Shown here: positions 32,895 through 44,495 of the stretch, piece by piece
Position numbering within the stretch: the stretch's first letter is position 1
How the letters are laid out: each line of letters begins with the position of its first letter
Source: Schistocerca nitens
Taxonomy: Eukaryota; Arthropoda; Insecta; Orthoptera; Acrididae
Length of the DNA stretch: 64,000 nucleotides
Assembly (NCBI RefSeq): GCF_023898315.1
Contig: NC_064614.1
Span: forward strand, 115,661,501-115,725,500
Direction: 5' to 3'
The notes under the pieces: generated by a model
The model's input: the letters and a program-made list of their open reading frames with translations, nothing else
Told to the model about the DNA's origin: nothing
Database searches by the model: none
Translations under genes and position numbers: made by a program

Positions 32895-33965
32895 TCGAGA
32901 TGGAACAACAGGAAAAAATCCACTACCCCAGGCCCCAGTACGACTGGACTTTCCTGGTCATCCGATTCTGTGGGATTGGGATCATTATGAGAAGGAGAAG
33001 AGTTGGAGCTTCTCAAAACCTCTTCACAATCATTATACTGTCACACTCAACACTCTAATATGTTACAACTGTTCTGGAAAAACTTCTGCATCCCACCCTA
33101 CACTAAGGCTCCTATCCTTGTGATCATCCCCACTGCAAGACTTGACCTATGCACCCTCCTACCACTACCTACACCAGCCCTGTAACTGTCAAAACATATA
33201 CTATCAAAGGGAGAGCCACCAGTGTCATATACCAGCTGTTACGTAAACACTGTTCAGCCTTTTATGTCGGTGTGACTACCACCAAGATATCAGTTAGGAT
33301 GAATGAGCATAAGCAGAGGGCGTATACTGGCAACACACAATGCCATATTGCAGAGCATGCTCTACAGCATGACAATCATGACCTCGGTGCCTGTTTCACC
33401 ACATGCACCATCTGGATTCTTCCCCCAGACACCAGTTTCTCACAACTCTTCAGGAGGGAACTAGCAGTACATGTCCTTGGTTGTCACCATTTACCTGGCC
33501 TTGATTTACTTTAATTTCTTCTGCCTCAGCATTTCTTTGCAGTAACTATTACTTTCTTCACTCTGTTCTAGTTATCTATATCTTTCATTTTCTTATCTGT
33601 CTATTTTCCTCTGCCTGCCACCCCCCGCCCCCACCCCTCCAATCTCTGTTACATACAATAAACTTTTGTTCACTCTATTAACTTGTACATGATGTTTTAA
33701 CAGTAATCTCTGTCTTGCATATTACTCTGTCTTCCACCATTTTCAAATCTCATCCAATGCAGTCCCCAACAATCAGTCTTTCCTTCTCATCCTGTGCGGT
33801 AAGTATCCCCTAACCAGTAGTTCTGCATGACTTTTCCAAAATCTTCTCCTTTTCCCTCTCCTTCAACCCTTCTGCCTGAAAAAGGAGCCACTGGCTGGGA
33901 AAGCTTGCCTAATTATAACATTCTTTTATGTATGTGTTCTGCCACCACTTGGTGAGTAGATTTTT
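32895..33965 (+). mobile_element. Penelope-like element fragment with GIY-YIG endonuclease (divergent family)
   Basis: Frame 33149-33514 reads SVIYQLLRKHCSAFYVG and VTTTKISVRMNEHKQRA, then AEHALQHDNHDL and WILPPDTSFSQLFRREL. This is the same GIY-YIG layout as the copies at 2.4 and 37.6 kb, with one cysteine of the pair changed (LRKHC). The 3' part carries a hammerhead-like module at 33876-33902. It is a different PLE subfamily, truncated at the 5' end. Confidence 0.72.
33876..33902 (+). ncRNA. Hammerhead-like core, divergent PLE family
   Basis: The order CTGAAAA, an AGCC/GGCT stem with a three-base loop, then GAAA matches the other PLE modules in layout. The first block has one deviation from CTGANGA. 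The stem bases differ from the other families while pairing is kept. Confidence 0.35.
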
Positions 33966-33974
33966 TTATCTATC

Positions 33975-34160
33975 CTATTACGTATATCTCGCGAAGAGAC
34001 CATGAGGATAAAATCAGAGAGCATACAGACAATCCTTCTTTCCACGAACAATACAAGACTGGAATAGAAGGGAGAACCGATAGAGGTACTCAGGGTACCC
34101 TCCGCCACACATCATCAGGTGGCTTGCGGAGTATGGATGTAGATGTAGATGTAGATGTAC
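33975..34160 (+). mobile_element. Very short 5'-truncated LINE copy with (GATGTA)n tail
   Basis: It is nearly identical to 20590-20783: it begins at ACGTATATCTCGCGAAGAG, carries one 19-bp deletion after AAAATCAGAGA, and ends in four GATGTA units. It is inserted in the last intron of the DDX28-like gene, directly after the PLE fragment. Confidence 0.85.
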
Positions 34161-34164
34161 ACTA

Positions 34165-36745
34165 TACTTATATCACCAAAAATTTATGGTTTCCTTTATT
34201 ATATCAATATCTTCACCATACAAGAGACACGTTTCACAGATGAAAACCACTCCAACACAGAAAACTACAAGATATACAAAGGAAACCCTGCAGTCAGAAG
34301 AGGAACACCAACAATCTTTGGCATACGATTTGCGGTTCAGAAATCAATCAAAGACAAAATTCTACATTTCAATTCAGTATCAAAGAATTTCTGCAATCAT
34401 CAATGCACATGCGCCAACAAATGATCAAAATAGAAAGAAACCACAAAAAGTCAAAGATTTTTGGGAAGACATAGAAGAATTGACAAAAAACCAGAAAGAC
34501 ATGTTAAAATTGTTATGGGAGACTTCAATGCACAACTAAGCAAAGAGTTGAGGTATAACCAAATCACAGCCCCTTAAACAGCACACAAACACGTCAACAA
34601 GAATGGGGAACATTCATACCTTACTGTCAAAATTTTAACTTAACAAAAATCATGTAAATGCAATTTCAAAAGCCAATATGGAAGACACCCAAAAACATAT
34701 GGGGAGAATTTCAAATAGACCATGTAGCCAAAACAGACAAAAATACAAGCTAAATTCCCGATGCGAGAATACACAAAGGATTCTTTGAGTCTGGCCATCA
34801 CTTACTACAAGTAAAAATCAGGCCAATGCCAAGAAACAGAAGAGGACAAACACAGAAAAAATTATAAGATCAGACCCAGAGTATCTGAAGATAAACAAAG
34901 ACAAAATTATTATCAATTCAACAGAAAATTGAACAGACCTCACGAACACAATTCAGAATGCAATGTTTTGCAGTCAACCTCCAAGGAAACAAAAACATGT
35001 ATGGTGGGATGAAACTTGTGATCAGCCCTGGAAGAAATTAGCAGCAACAGAACAAAAGATATGTGGCAGGATTTCCACAAAGTCCAGAAACAATCCCTTA
35101 AAGTTATTAGAAGAGTCAAAAGCACAAAATAGACTAAATGAAATTGGGGAAGACTTCAAGAGAAATAACACAAGAAACTTCTACACACACACCCATGCCA
35201 GAGGGAGGACTTGAACCTCCGCCAGGTGGGGCCATGAAATCCATGACATGGCACCTCAACCCATGTGGCCACTCCGCACAGCACTTGTGAGAAGCCCAAA
35301 GCAAACTTACACTTCATGAAAACAGTACCAAACCCAGATTCAAAACCAACTTCAATAACAAAGGTAGATGAGATTATAAAACAACTAAAAAACAACACAG
35401 TCTCAGGCAAAGACAGCATTACCTCCAAGATCTGTAAACTCAAAAACTAAACCATCAAAAATATGGAATATAGAGAAAATTCCTTAGGAATGGAAATGTG
35501 CACTGATTCATCCACTCCACAAAAAGAGATACCCTAATAACTACAGAGATATCTCATTGTTATAAGTCACCAACAAAGTTCTCTCCACGGCATTACTCAA
35601 CAGACTACAACCACAGGCATCAGAAAAGGGAGATCCTGTACTGAACAGATTTGGTATCTGTAGGCACTTCTGAAGGTCAGACAGACAACCAACACTGTAG
35701 TCACGTTCACAGACTTTAAGAAGGCCTATGACACCATGAAAAGGCAGATTCTCCTTGCCTCACTAGAAGAACTAGGACACTCATACAAGACACCACATCC
35801 AAAATAATTTTATGGGAAAAAGCTCAGACGCGTTCAAGATACATACAGGGGTCATATAAGGAAATGGTCTTACCACTTTTACTCACTGTGGTATTGGACA
35901 AAATTATCAAAGGATGAGGGGGAAAAGTAAAACGAATTCAGTTAGGAAGAATGTGTGCAAACAAGATGATCATAACATACCTGGCATTTGCAGATGACTT
36001 GGAAAGACTCAGTAACAATAGACAAAAGCACTGGAATACTTACATGAACTCTCTGCCAAAAAAGGTCTACACATATCATATAAGAAAACGCAATGCATGC
36101 GAAGAAAGAACAACAATCACCAAGCCATGCACACAAAATACAGAAAGGTTAACAGAATGGAAAAATTCAAATATCTTGGAGAATATATACAAATAGGAGG
36201 ATCAAACAAGGCATCCAACATAGAACAGAAAAACTTCAGAAAGTGCACAGACTGATATATAAGCACTAAAATAAATGAAATATTTCAAGACAGGCTGAAC
36301 AAAGGCACTACAGTACAATTGTACTACCAGACACACTCTACGCATCAGAGACAACCACAATCGGAGCATCAGGCCTCATAGGGACAGAAAAAATAGAATG
36401 TAAAATGCTTGGAAATTTTTTTTGGCATAGTACATAGAGATGGTATATGGATAAAGAGACCAACCAAAGAATTATATGGACATACCGACAGGCTCACAGA
36501 CAACATCAGAAAACACTAAGTAACATTCTATGGACACACACACAGAATGAACAACAGAAACACAAAGAGGATCTTTGATGTAGTAAACAGTTCAATTAAA
36601 AAAAAATCAATTGGTTTCCAGAAATAAAAAAAGACCTAAAACAAGCAGGGATCAGAATTGAAATTATAAATGAAAGAGAGAAATTCAGAAACAAATATTG
36701 AACACAAAATCTGAAGTGAAAGAAAGGAAACAGGAATAATGATAA
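34165..36745 (+). mobile_element. Long but degraded LINE (endonuclease and reverse-transcriptase traces)
   Basis: The plus-strand frames begin IFTIQETRFTDENHSNT and RRGTPTIFGIRFAVQKS, then 'IVMGDFNAQLS' near 34510 (APE endonuclease, QET and GDFNAQ blocks). Later pieces, 'TFTDFKKAYD' near 35700 and 'TYLAFADDLERLSNN' near 35970, are the first catalytic block and the FADD box of a reverse transcriptase. Stops and frameshifts are frequent. It is a different family from the 19.3 kb LINE and from the RTE copies. A SINE piece interrupts it at about 35175-35285. Confidence 0.7.
35175..35285 (-). mobile_element. SINE fragment nested in the degraded LINE
   Basis: The segment 'cccatgccagagggaggac ttgaacctcc' holds an antisense B-box-like GAGGTTCAAG, and the block ends 'gtggccactccgcacagc'. 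It resembles the 3' part of the 3.4 and 22.2 kb SINEs in organisation. No duplication was confirmed. Confidence 0.5.
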
Positions 36746-36749
36746 TGAT

Positions 36750-37040
36750 GATCATCATTATCACATAGAATGTCACTAACCTTTGTTTTATTTAAAAAGC
36801 TTTAAGAGTTTTCACATAAAAATTGAAAGCATTACTTTTCAGTATGCCCTTGTAGGTTTTGATAATTTTTTTAAAGATCTAATGCATTATTCAGTCAGCT
36901 GATGCAAGATAAATCTAAAAAAAAAAATCAAGATACTGATTAACATTTGCACTGATACAAAAATTACAGATGCAAAAGAGCAATAATAGGCAGTAAAGAC
37001 ACTAAAATTCTGCAGTTAAAAATAAGTATACATTTTAAAA
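36750..37040. other. AT-rich intron sequence, nothing recognised
   Basis: A short AT-rich spacer separates the degraded LINE from the PLE copy. No feature was recognised. Confidence 0.4.
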
Positions 37041-37296
37041 TGGACAAATATATTAAAAACAAAGATTCCATGACCTACCAAACGGAAAAGCGCTGGTAGA
37101 TAGACACAATAAAAAACACACAAACACACACACAAAATTTCAAGCTTTTGCAACCAACGGTTGCTTCGTCAGGAAAGAGGGAAGGAGAGGGAAAGACGAA
37201 AGGATGTGGATTTTAAGGGAGAGGGAAAGGAGTCATTTCAATCCCGGGAGCGGAAAGACTTACCTTAGGGGGAAAAAAGGGCAGGTATATGCTCGT

Positions 37297-37302
<6 letters not shown>

Positions 37303-37332
<30 letters not shown>
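37303..37332 (+). repeat. (CA)n microsatellite inside the PLE left arm
   Basis: About fifteen CA units occur where the right arm has a non-repetitive TG-rich stretch, so the microsatellite expanded after the inverted duplication. Confidence 0.85.
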
Positions 37333-37339
<7 letters not shown>

Positions 37340-38186
37340 GACACAAGCAGACATATTAAAAGGCAAAGAGTTTAGGCAGAGATGTCAGTCGAGGCGGAAG
37401 TGCAGAGGCAAAGATGTTGTTGAATGACAGGTGAGGTATGAGTGGCGGCAACTTGAAATTAGCGGAGGTTGAGGCCTGGTGGATAACGAGAAGAGAGGAT
37501 ATATTGAAGGGTTCATCCCTATGAAATCCCCAAACCACCTTCCCTACCCTCTGGCTCCTACCTTGTAACTGCCCCCAGTGTAAAACCTGTCCCATGCACC
37601 CTCCCACCACCACCTACTCCAGTCCTGTAACCTGCCTACACTGTGACGCATTCTATGTGGGAATGACCAGCAACAAACTGTCCATTCGCATGAATAGACA
37701 CAGGCAGACAGTGTTTGTTGGTAATGAGGATCACCCTGTAGCTAAACATGCCTTGGTGCACGGCCAGCACACCTTGGCACAGTGTTACACCGTCCGGGTT
37801 ATCTGGATACTTCCCACTAACACCAACCTATCCGAACTCCGGAGATGGGAACTTGCCCTTCAATATATCCTCTCTTCCCGTTATCCACCAGGCCTCAACC
37901 TCCGCTAATTTCAAGTTGCCGCCACTCATACCTCACCTGTCATTCAACAACATCTTTGCCTCTGCACTTCCGCCTCGACTGACATCTCTGCCCAAACTCT
38001 TTGCCTTTTAATATGTCTGCTTGTGTCTGTATATGTGTGGATGGATATGTGGGTGGGTGTGCGCGAGCGTATACCTGCCCTTTTTTCCCCCTAAGGTAAG
38101 TCTTTCCGCTCCCGGGATTGGAATGACTCCTTACTCTCTCCCTTAAAACCCACATCCTTTTGTCTTTCCCTCTCCATCCCTCTTTC

Positions 38187-38213
38187 CTGACGAAGCAACC
38201 GTTGGTTGCGAAA
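38187..38213 (+). ncRNA. Hammerhead-ribozyme-like core in PLE right arm
   Basis: The order is CTGACGA, a perfect 6-bp stem GCAACC/GGTTGC with a three-base loop, then GAAA. The mirror copy in the left arm (complement of 37146-37172) keeps CTGACGA and the stem but has CAAA in place of GAAA, so only the right copy keeps all conserved blocks. Stems I and III are not evident. Confidence 0.45.
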
Positions 38214-38385
38214 GCTTGAAATTCTGTGTGTGTGTTTGTGTGTTTTTTATTGTGTCTATCTACCAGCGCTTTCCCGTTTGGTAAGTCATGGAATCTTTGT
38301 TTTTCAATATATTTTTCCCATGTGGAATGTTTCTTTCTATTTTATTTTGAAATGGACAATTATAAGACTGAACAATGGAAACTGC

Positions 38386-38530
38386 AGGCAGGAATATCAA
38401 CACTGTAGGAAAAGACAGATTGCTACTTACCATAAAGGTGACACATTACTTATGTTGCAGACAGGCACAATTAAAGGACACTTGCACAAGTTGTGTAAGT
38501 GTCTTAATTGTCCCTGTCTGCAATTTAATG
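38386..38530 (+). mobile_element. PLE-type terminal scrap with a long hairpin
   Basis: The phrase 'aggaatatcaacactgtagg' near 38390 is the mirror of 'cctacattgttgatattcct' at 43753, a PLE end. Arms 38455-38483 and 38497-38523 form an almost perfect palindrome around a 13-base loop. It ends 44 bases from the helicase motif VI exon. Confidence 0.6.
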
Positions 38531-38566
38531 TGATAACTGTTGATTATAAGACTGAATATATTATAC

Positions 38567-38719
38567 CTCTATGTCCTGACAGAGCTTGATTTCACGTGGT
38601 CCCTCCACAAAATTGGTTATGTGACAACCACTAGAGCTGCCAACACGACCTGTACGACCACATCGGTGGATGTAATCTGCCATGTATACCGGGAAGTCAT
38701 AGTTCAGAACATGTTTCAC
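38567..38719 (-). CDS. DDX28: DDX28-like helicase exon: motif VI
   Basis: The exon encodes VKHVLNYDFPVYMADYI, HRCGRTGRVGSSSGCHI, TNFVEGPREIKLCQDIE. 'VxNYDFP...DYIHRxGRxGRVGS' is motif VI with the arginine finger region and is strongly DDX28-like. The acceptor is TTCTAG and the donor GTATAA. Both ends are phase 0. A palindromic PLE fragment lies 44 bp beyond the donor. Confidence 0.9.
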
Positions 38720-39700
38720 CTAGAAAAAAATTATAATGCTTAAGGAGTGAATTACCATATTTAAAGAGGATTTACTCCCATTATAAATAATTAAACCAAC
38801 TCACACAGAAAAAAATACGGATGCACAGCCACTAATGTTGTGAAAATTTCTTTGTTACATAAAAAACTATATTTCAACAAAACCATACATGCTCTGATAT
38901 TGCCACTTAGACACAAAATTATCATGTGACAGTACTAGACAGACAGTTGGTGGTCAGCACATTTCAAATACTTCTGTGAGTATTGAATAAACAGAAATTG
39001 ATTTAGATTTACAGAACTGGCAAACTGAATTCAGCAATACAGTTACTGGTGGTCCCATGGTAAACAAACTAAATGACTTCTTTCTATGCTTTGTCACTTC
39101 GAGTTCCCTTCTGTCTCTATTGAGCTAGTGCTTATGGAACATTAAACTCTGTTTTTGTTTTCAAAGCCCTGTCTGGTCACCCTGATATAAGTTGTCATGG
39201 TTTCCCTAAATCAGTTGAGGATTCTTTGAAAAGGACATAGCTGATCTCCCTCTGCACACTTGCCCTAGCTGAGCTCATGTTCCATCTGTAATGATCTTGA
39301 TCGCAGAGGGATATTAAATCCTAATATTGTTTCCTTCCTTATTTACTGTAGCTTTGATTCTGTAACTGCTATGTTTAACAGTGTCAAGCCAGATCAAACC
39401 TGCAAAAAATGGAATAACTTATAGTTCTATGCGGATAACTAATTACAAATGATGTTTCTTTAAGTTCGCCAGTGGGTAAAATATTCAGTCATCTATTTGA
39501 TTGGGCTGTCCCAGATAAACACACAAAAATGACTTTCTTCACTGACAATAGCACATATTTTAGTTAACTTCACAATTAGAAGTAACATATCCTTACACTA
39601 TATAAGATCTGAACACAGAACTGGTTCACTGTATATACACCACCCAGACAAAGACGACGTGCAACAATGTCCACGACGTTTGTCTGTAAAACATGATGAC
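38720..39700. other. Intron sequence, nothing recognised
   Basis: No transposon end, tRNA-like box or coding domain was recognised between the motif VI exon and the deleted mariner. Confidence 0.4.
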
Positions 39701-39709
39701 AAATACATA

Positions 39710-40216
39710 CGAGGTGCCTCTAGAAAGTAAGTTTCCGGATGATGATGATAGTGCCCATCAAAATTCATGGTCAGGCCTATGGGTAGAACATCATGAGTAA
39801 ACAGATGGTGCATCGCTGGCATAGGCTGTTTTCCAAAGATAATCAAAGTGTCCATGATGAAGAGTGCAGTGTGTGACTGCCCCTCATCAATGATCACCTG
39901 ACTGAATTGGTGTGGCAGCGCAATCCTGGAGAACCATTGCTTCAAGATTGTGGAGCTCAGCAACCGGCCAGCATTTTCACAATGACGAAGAGCTGAAGAT
40001 GACTGTCACATGCGGTTCCATTCACTGGCAGCAGACTTTTACGACACAGTAATACAAAAGTTGATCCCACAATATTACAAGTGTGTCAATTCTTTAGGTG
40101 ACTATGTTGAAAAATAGCTCAAACATTGCGGTACATGTTGCCAATAAAGTTTTTCATGTAACTATTTTATCTTTGTTTTAAAAAAATAGTGAAACTTACT
40201 TTCTGGATGCGCCTTG
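39710..40216 (+). mobile_element. Internally deleted mariner (507 bp), TA-flanked
   Basis: The ends CGAGGTGCCTCTAGAAAGTAA and, on the complement, CAAGGCGCATCCAGAAAGTAA are inverted repeats bordered by TA. The plus-strand remnants read SKQMVHRWHRLFSKDNQ and SVHDEECSV (the N-terminal helix-turn-helix region of mariner transposase), then jump to FYDTVIQKLIPQYYKCV and NSLGDYVEK (the C-terminus). The catalytic core has been lost, giving a MITE-like derivative. Confidence 0.8.
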
Positions 40217-40304
40217 TATACCATGAAAAACTTTATTGATTACTAGCTGACAAATGGGGAATTGCCCAGGTATTCATTTTGCCAATTTTCTGTAAGCAAC
40301 AAAA

Positions 40305-40400
40305 ACTAAACTCAAAGTGGTTAAGGTAACCACGCGCAATAAGCGGAAAATGTGGGTTCAAGTCCCTGTCTGGCACAAATGTTCATGTGTCATGAATAGA
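40305..40400 (+). mobile_element. tRNA-derived SINE fragment
   Basis: The segment 'gtgggttcaagtccctgtctggcacaaatgttc' holds a B box (GGTTCAAGTCC) preceded by a degraded A-box half (ggttaaggtaaccacg). No duplication is evident. Confidence 0.55.
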
Positions 40401-40620
40401 TAGCATTTTTACACCTAATACAGCTGACGTCAAACAATTTGCAATTAGTGAATAAATAACAAACATTGTCAGATTAAATAAGGAAATCATGAAAACTCTC
40501 TTTGTTGGCAGAACAATGCCCAAAAAATGCAAGCCTCCCAAACAACTTGGCCTCCAGTAGATATGATACACTTACACAACTCATTTGGTTTAACACACTA
40601 AGAATGAGCCTGTAAGTATC

Positions 40621-40660
40621 AGAGAGAGAGAGAGGGGGGGGGGGGGGGGAGGGGGGGGAC
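40621..40660 (+). repeat. (AG)n followed by G-runs
   Basis: A short AG microsatellite (about seven units) precedes a run of 15-16 G, then A, then eight G. Confidence 0.9.
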
Positions 40661-40741
40661 TGCAAAAGGAAGTAAATTATTTATTTGGGGACAGGGGGCA
40701 GGCAAGAAGTAGCAAGTCACATGGAGACTTATGTAATAAAT

Positions 40742-41095
40742 GATGACTAACTGAAACCCTCAGCTGCCGACAGGTGTTGTTGATATACCTCGATGTGGAC
40801 AGTTGAAAATGTGTGCCCCAACTGGGACTCGAACCAGGGATCTCCTGCTTTCATGACAGACGTTCTATCCATCTGAGCCACCGAGGACACAGATGAATAG
40901 CGCGACTGCAGGGACTTATCCCTTGCACGCTTCCCGTGAGACTCACATTCCCAACTGTCCACAATTCTACATACGTAATGTACCTTATAGACATTTGCCC
41001 ATCCACTCATTACTCGCGCACGCTTTGGCGATTCCCGTAAGAGTTTGGGCAACCTGTGCGCATTCGCACAGACGAAGGTCAATGGCTGGGTAGCC
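40742..41095 (-). mobile_element. tRNA-derived SINE on minus strand
   Basis: On the minus strand the A box TGGCTCAGATGG (about 40881-40870) and the B box GGTTCGAGTCC (about 40837-40827) are spaced as in a tRNA and surrounded by a tRNA-like GTGTCC...GGGGCACAC frame. The flanks extend from about 41095 to 40742. The element abuts the LINE copy at 41.1 kb. It lacks a cloverleaf acceptor stem, so it is not a functional tRNA gene. Confidence 0.65.
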
Positions 41096-41119
41096 TTTAA
41101 CTATATATGTGAAGACACA

Positions 41120-41981
41120 ATGTATATAAATGGCCTTGTGGATAACATTGGAAGTTCACTGAGGCTATTTGCGGATGATGCTGTAGTATATCGAGAGGTT
41201 GTAACAATGGAAAACTGTACTGAAATGCAGGAGAATCTGCAACGAATTGAGGCATGGTGCAGGGAACGGCAACTGAACCTCAATGTAGACAAGTGTAATG
41301 TGCTACAAATACAAAGAAAGAAAGATCCTTTATCATTTAGCTACAATATAGCAGGTCAGGAACTGGAAACAGTTAATTCCATAAATTATCTGGGAGTAGG
41401 CATTAGGAGTGATTTAAAATGTAATGTCCATATAAAATTAATAGTCAGTAAAGCAGATACCAGACTGAGATTCATTGGAAGAATCCTAAGGAAATACAGT
41501 CCGAAAACAAAGGAAGTAGGTTACAGTACACTTGTTTGCCCACTGCTTGAATACTGCTCACCGGTGTGGGATCCGTACCACATAGGGTTGATAGAAGAGA
41601 TCCCAGGGAAGATCCAATGGAGAGCAGTGCACTTCATTACAGGATCATTTAGTAATCACGAAAGCATTATGGAGATGATAGATAAACTCCAGTGGAAGAC
41701 TCTGCAAAAGAGACGCTCAGTAGCTCGGTATGGGCTTTTGTTGAAGTTTCGAGAACATACCTTCACCGAGGAGTCAAGCAGTATATTGCTACCTCCTATG
41801 TATATCTCGCGAAGAGGATAAAATCAGAGAGATTAGAGCCCACAGAGAGGCATACTGACAATCTTTCTTTCCACGAACAATACGAGACTGGAATAGAAGG
41901 GAGAACCAATAGAGGTACTCAAGGTACCCTCCACCACACACCGTCAGGTGGCTTGCAGAGTATGGATGTAGATGTAGATGC
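41120..41981 (+). mobile_element. 5'-truncated LINE copy, same family as 19.3 kb
   Basis: The open frame to 41821 reads NGLVDNIGSSLRLFADD and AVVYREVVTMENCTEMQ, then NYLGVGIRSDLKCNVHI and LEYCSPVWDPYHIGLIE. It starts just before the FADD box and ends with a frameshift at 41818 and the tail GTATGGATGTAGATGTAGATG. It is highly similar to 19950-20783. It is truncated within the reverse transcriptase and cannot be autonomous. Confidence 0.87.
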
Positions 41982-41984
41982 CTA

Positions 41985-43606
41985 GCAATAGCAAACCCTG
42001 CCTAGCTGACTTTTCCAACTTGCCACATCCTCCAAAATTTCCTACCAACCTCCCACCAGATCCAGAGCCAGAATATTCCCGTAACACTGTTGTTAGCCTT
42101 TAAACCAAAACCCTCAGATCCACAGAAGTTTCTGTCCAATCCAAAGGCCTCACCTTTAGTCCGACATTCAAATTTAACCACGCTGGACTTGTCAACGACC
42201 TACTCTCCTTCTGCCAATCCCGGCAATGGAAGCACTTCCTTGCTGCCAAATCCTCCAACCAAAACCATCCTAATTCCAACACTGAACCCTGCATCTTCCA
42301 GTTAATACCACCATATAACCGTGACCCTTCCCGCTCCCACCTAACCACCCCCTGGTAACCTTCCAGGAATTCCTCACCTCCAACTTATCCTCACCATCCT
42401 TCCCCAGGTCCCTTCATCAGAACACCAACCTTTCAGTACAAGAAAGAACAGCCATACAGAACCTCAAAACAAATCCTGACCAAATCATCCTACCTGCAGA
42501 CAAAGATTCCACAACTGTTGTGATGAATCACAGTGATTACCTGGCAGAAGGCCTCCGCCAATGGTCCGTCTCCTCCACCTATAAACTTCGCTAGAGTGAT
42601 CCCATCCCAGAAGTCCATCACAAATTCTAATCCCTACTTAAAGCCTTAGGCCCTTCCCAGACATCTTCCCTGAATCCATTTCCCTCCTCAGACCTATGAC
42701 ACCTCACACACCCACCTTCTACATGCTTCCCAAAATCCACAAACCTAACAATCTTGGATGCCCCAATATGGCTGGTTATTGTGCCACCATCGAAAGAATT
42801 TTGGCACTATTTACCAACACCTCCAACTAACTGCCTGTGATCTAGCTTCCCACATCAAAGGTATCAACCACTTGCCTCACTGACTCTCCACCATCCCCAC
42901 CCCTTTACCTCCTGGATCCCTACTTGTCACTGTTGACAACACCTCCCTGTACGCTAACATCCTTCATGCCCATGGTCTGAACACTACCTTCCTCGGTGTC
43001 CTTCAGACTCCAAACCCACTACCTCATTCCTCATACACCTCACTAACTTTATCCTAACTCACAAGTACTTCTCATTTGAAGGAAAGGTATACAAACAAAT
43101 CCATGGCATGGTCATGGGCACCCACTTTGCACCCTCCTATACCAACCTATTTATGGACCATCTAGAGGAGACCTTCCTAGCCTCCCAAAACATCAAACCG
43201 ATGGTCTGCTTCAGGTTCACTGATAATATCTTCAATAAGACACCCTATCTTCCCTCTATCTGACAGTTTCAACCCCCCTATGTCCTGTCATCTCCTCCCC
43301 ATACTGGTCTCACACTCTGAGTATTTGCAGTACTCTGTAAATGCAACCACCTGTCTTTCCCCGCTCCTCTCCTTTTTCATTCCTTTTCCTCCCTCCCTGC
43401 CCCACAAACTCCAGACACTGCACCTATTGGAGTCTAGTCCCTGCACACTCCACCAGACAGCGTTCATCTCTCTCCCCACCCATACTCTTCCATTCCTTCC
43501 CCTTCCCCACCCGCTCCAATTGCTGCTTGCATCCCATGTGGTGTAGCATTCCGGCTCGAGATGCTGGAATTGGTGGTCGTGTGTGTGTGAGACTTGCTTG
43601 CTTCTG

Positions 43607-43651
<45 letters not shown>

Positions 43652-43800
43652 ACTAATGAATGTTGTGTGCATGTGAGAGGTGAGTGTCTTCTAATCATGC
43701 CTGTCTGCAACTTGACGTGTTTTCTTTACGGTAAGTAGCAATCTATCTTTTCCTACATTGTTGATATTCCTACTTGGAGTTTCCATTGTTTGGTCATGGT
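41985..43800 (+). mobile_element. Penelope-like element fragment with reverse-transcriptase remnant
   Basis: The plus-strand frames read 'ADKDSTTVVMNHSDYLA' near 42498, 'LLVTVDNTSLYANILHA' near 42925, and FSFEGKVYKQIHGMVMG, THFAPSYTNLFMDHLEE, MVCFRFTDNIF near 43075-43235. The last set matches the PLE reverse-transcriptase blocks 'Q..GTxMA.SYANLFM..LE' and 'R(Y/F).DDIF'. The catalytic pair is altered (FTDN in place of YxDD), so the enzyme is dead. The 3' end has a GT microsatellite (about 43609-43648) and the PLE-type end 'ttgatattcctacttgg'. Confidence 0.75.
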
Positions 43801-44495
43801 AGAAAGAAAATATATGAAATCGAATACTCGAAAGTCATAGGTATGCATACAGATTAGAATTTTAATTGGACTTTGCTTTTTTAGACCTTGCCAAATGTTT
43901 GTTTTCTTTGCAAGTGATTGTTGATTTTGAGGCAATATCATCAAAATGTTACGATACTTTGCATATTCCCATACACTAATGGCATACAGAGTCTAGTCCT
44001 TTTCTGGGAAAAAGAATATCTTGTGCCAAAATAAGCTTGAGGATAATATATTGTGTACATCCTCAAACCTCAAGTATGAAACGTTTTTAAAAAGTAGGCA
44101 TTCTAACAATAACTTCACCCCACAATTTCCTTGTTGTGAAGCTTATAGTTACAGCTGGTCGTAATGGTACATCCTGTCACTACATTTAAATGTAGATTAA
44201 GATTAATGTGAAAGCTAGCTAGTGCGAATAAACAAAACTATAATAGGTCTTAAAAACAAAAAGAGAACTATGAAGAGTCTTTGAATCATAAAAAGAGTTT
44301 TCTTACATCACTTTTGGTACCAGAAAAGTAAATGTTTGGCCTATTATAGAACAAAACTGAAGGTAATCAGATACATGCTTTTCTTGTCCTATCCACATTT
44401 GTGATCCATAACTGACTGAATGATAAACCCTAAGCTCTCTTCCATATTTTGCTTCTTGTAACACCAATCTAAAATAATATGTTAGAAATACAAAC

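Larger units (their letters stand above)
37046..38318 (+). mobile_element. Penelope-like element flanked by ~460-bp inverted terminal arms
   Basis: The left arm 37046-37511 is the reverse complement of the right arm 37856-38318, apart from a (CA)n expansion and scattered differences. The arms bracket about 345 bp that encode the GIY-YIG endonuclease C-terminus: CLHCDAFYVGMTSNKLS, IRMNRHRQTVFVGNEDH and WELALQYILSSRYPPGL (37594-37908). The reverse transcriptase is absent. The inverted arrangement is known for PLE terminal repeats. The copy is close to that at 1958-2850. Confidence 0.85.

Noticed and set aside
40800-40890. Possible functional tRNA gene
   Set aside because: A and B boxes are present, but no complete cloverleaf or acceptor stem pairs, and the surrounding sequence has SINE organisation.
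43341-43710. Open frames with long Cys/Val or Thr/His repeats
   Set aside because: They are translations of the (GT)n microsatellite and flanking PLE sequence, with no independent coding evidence.
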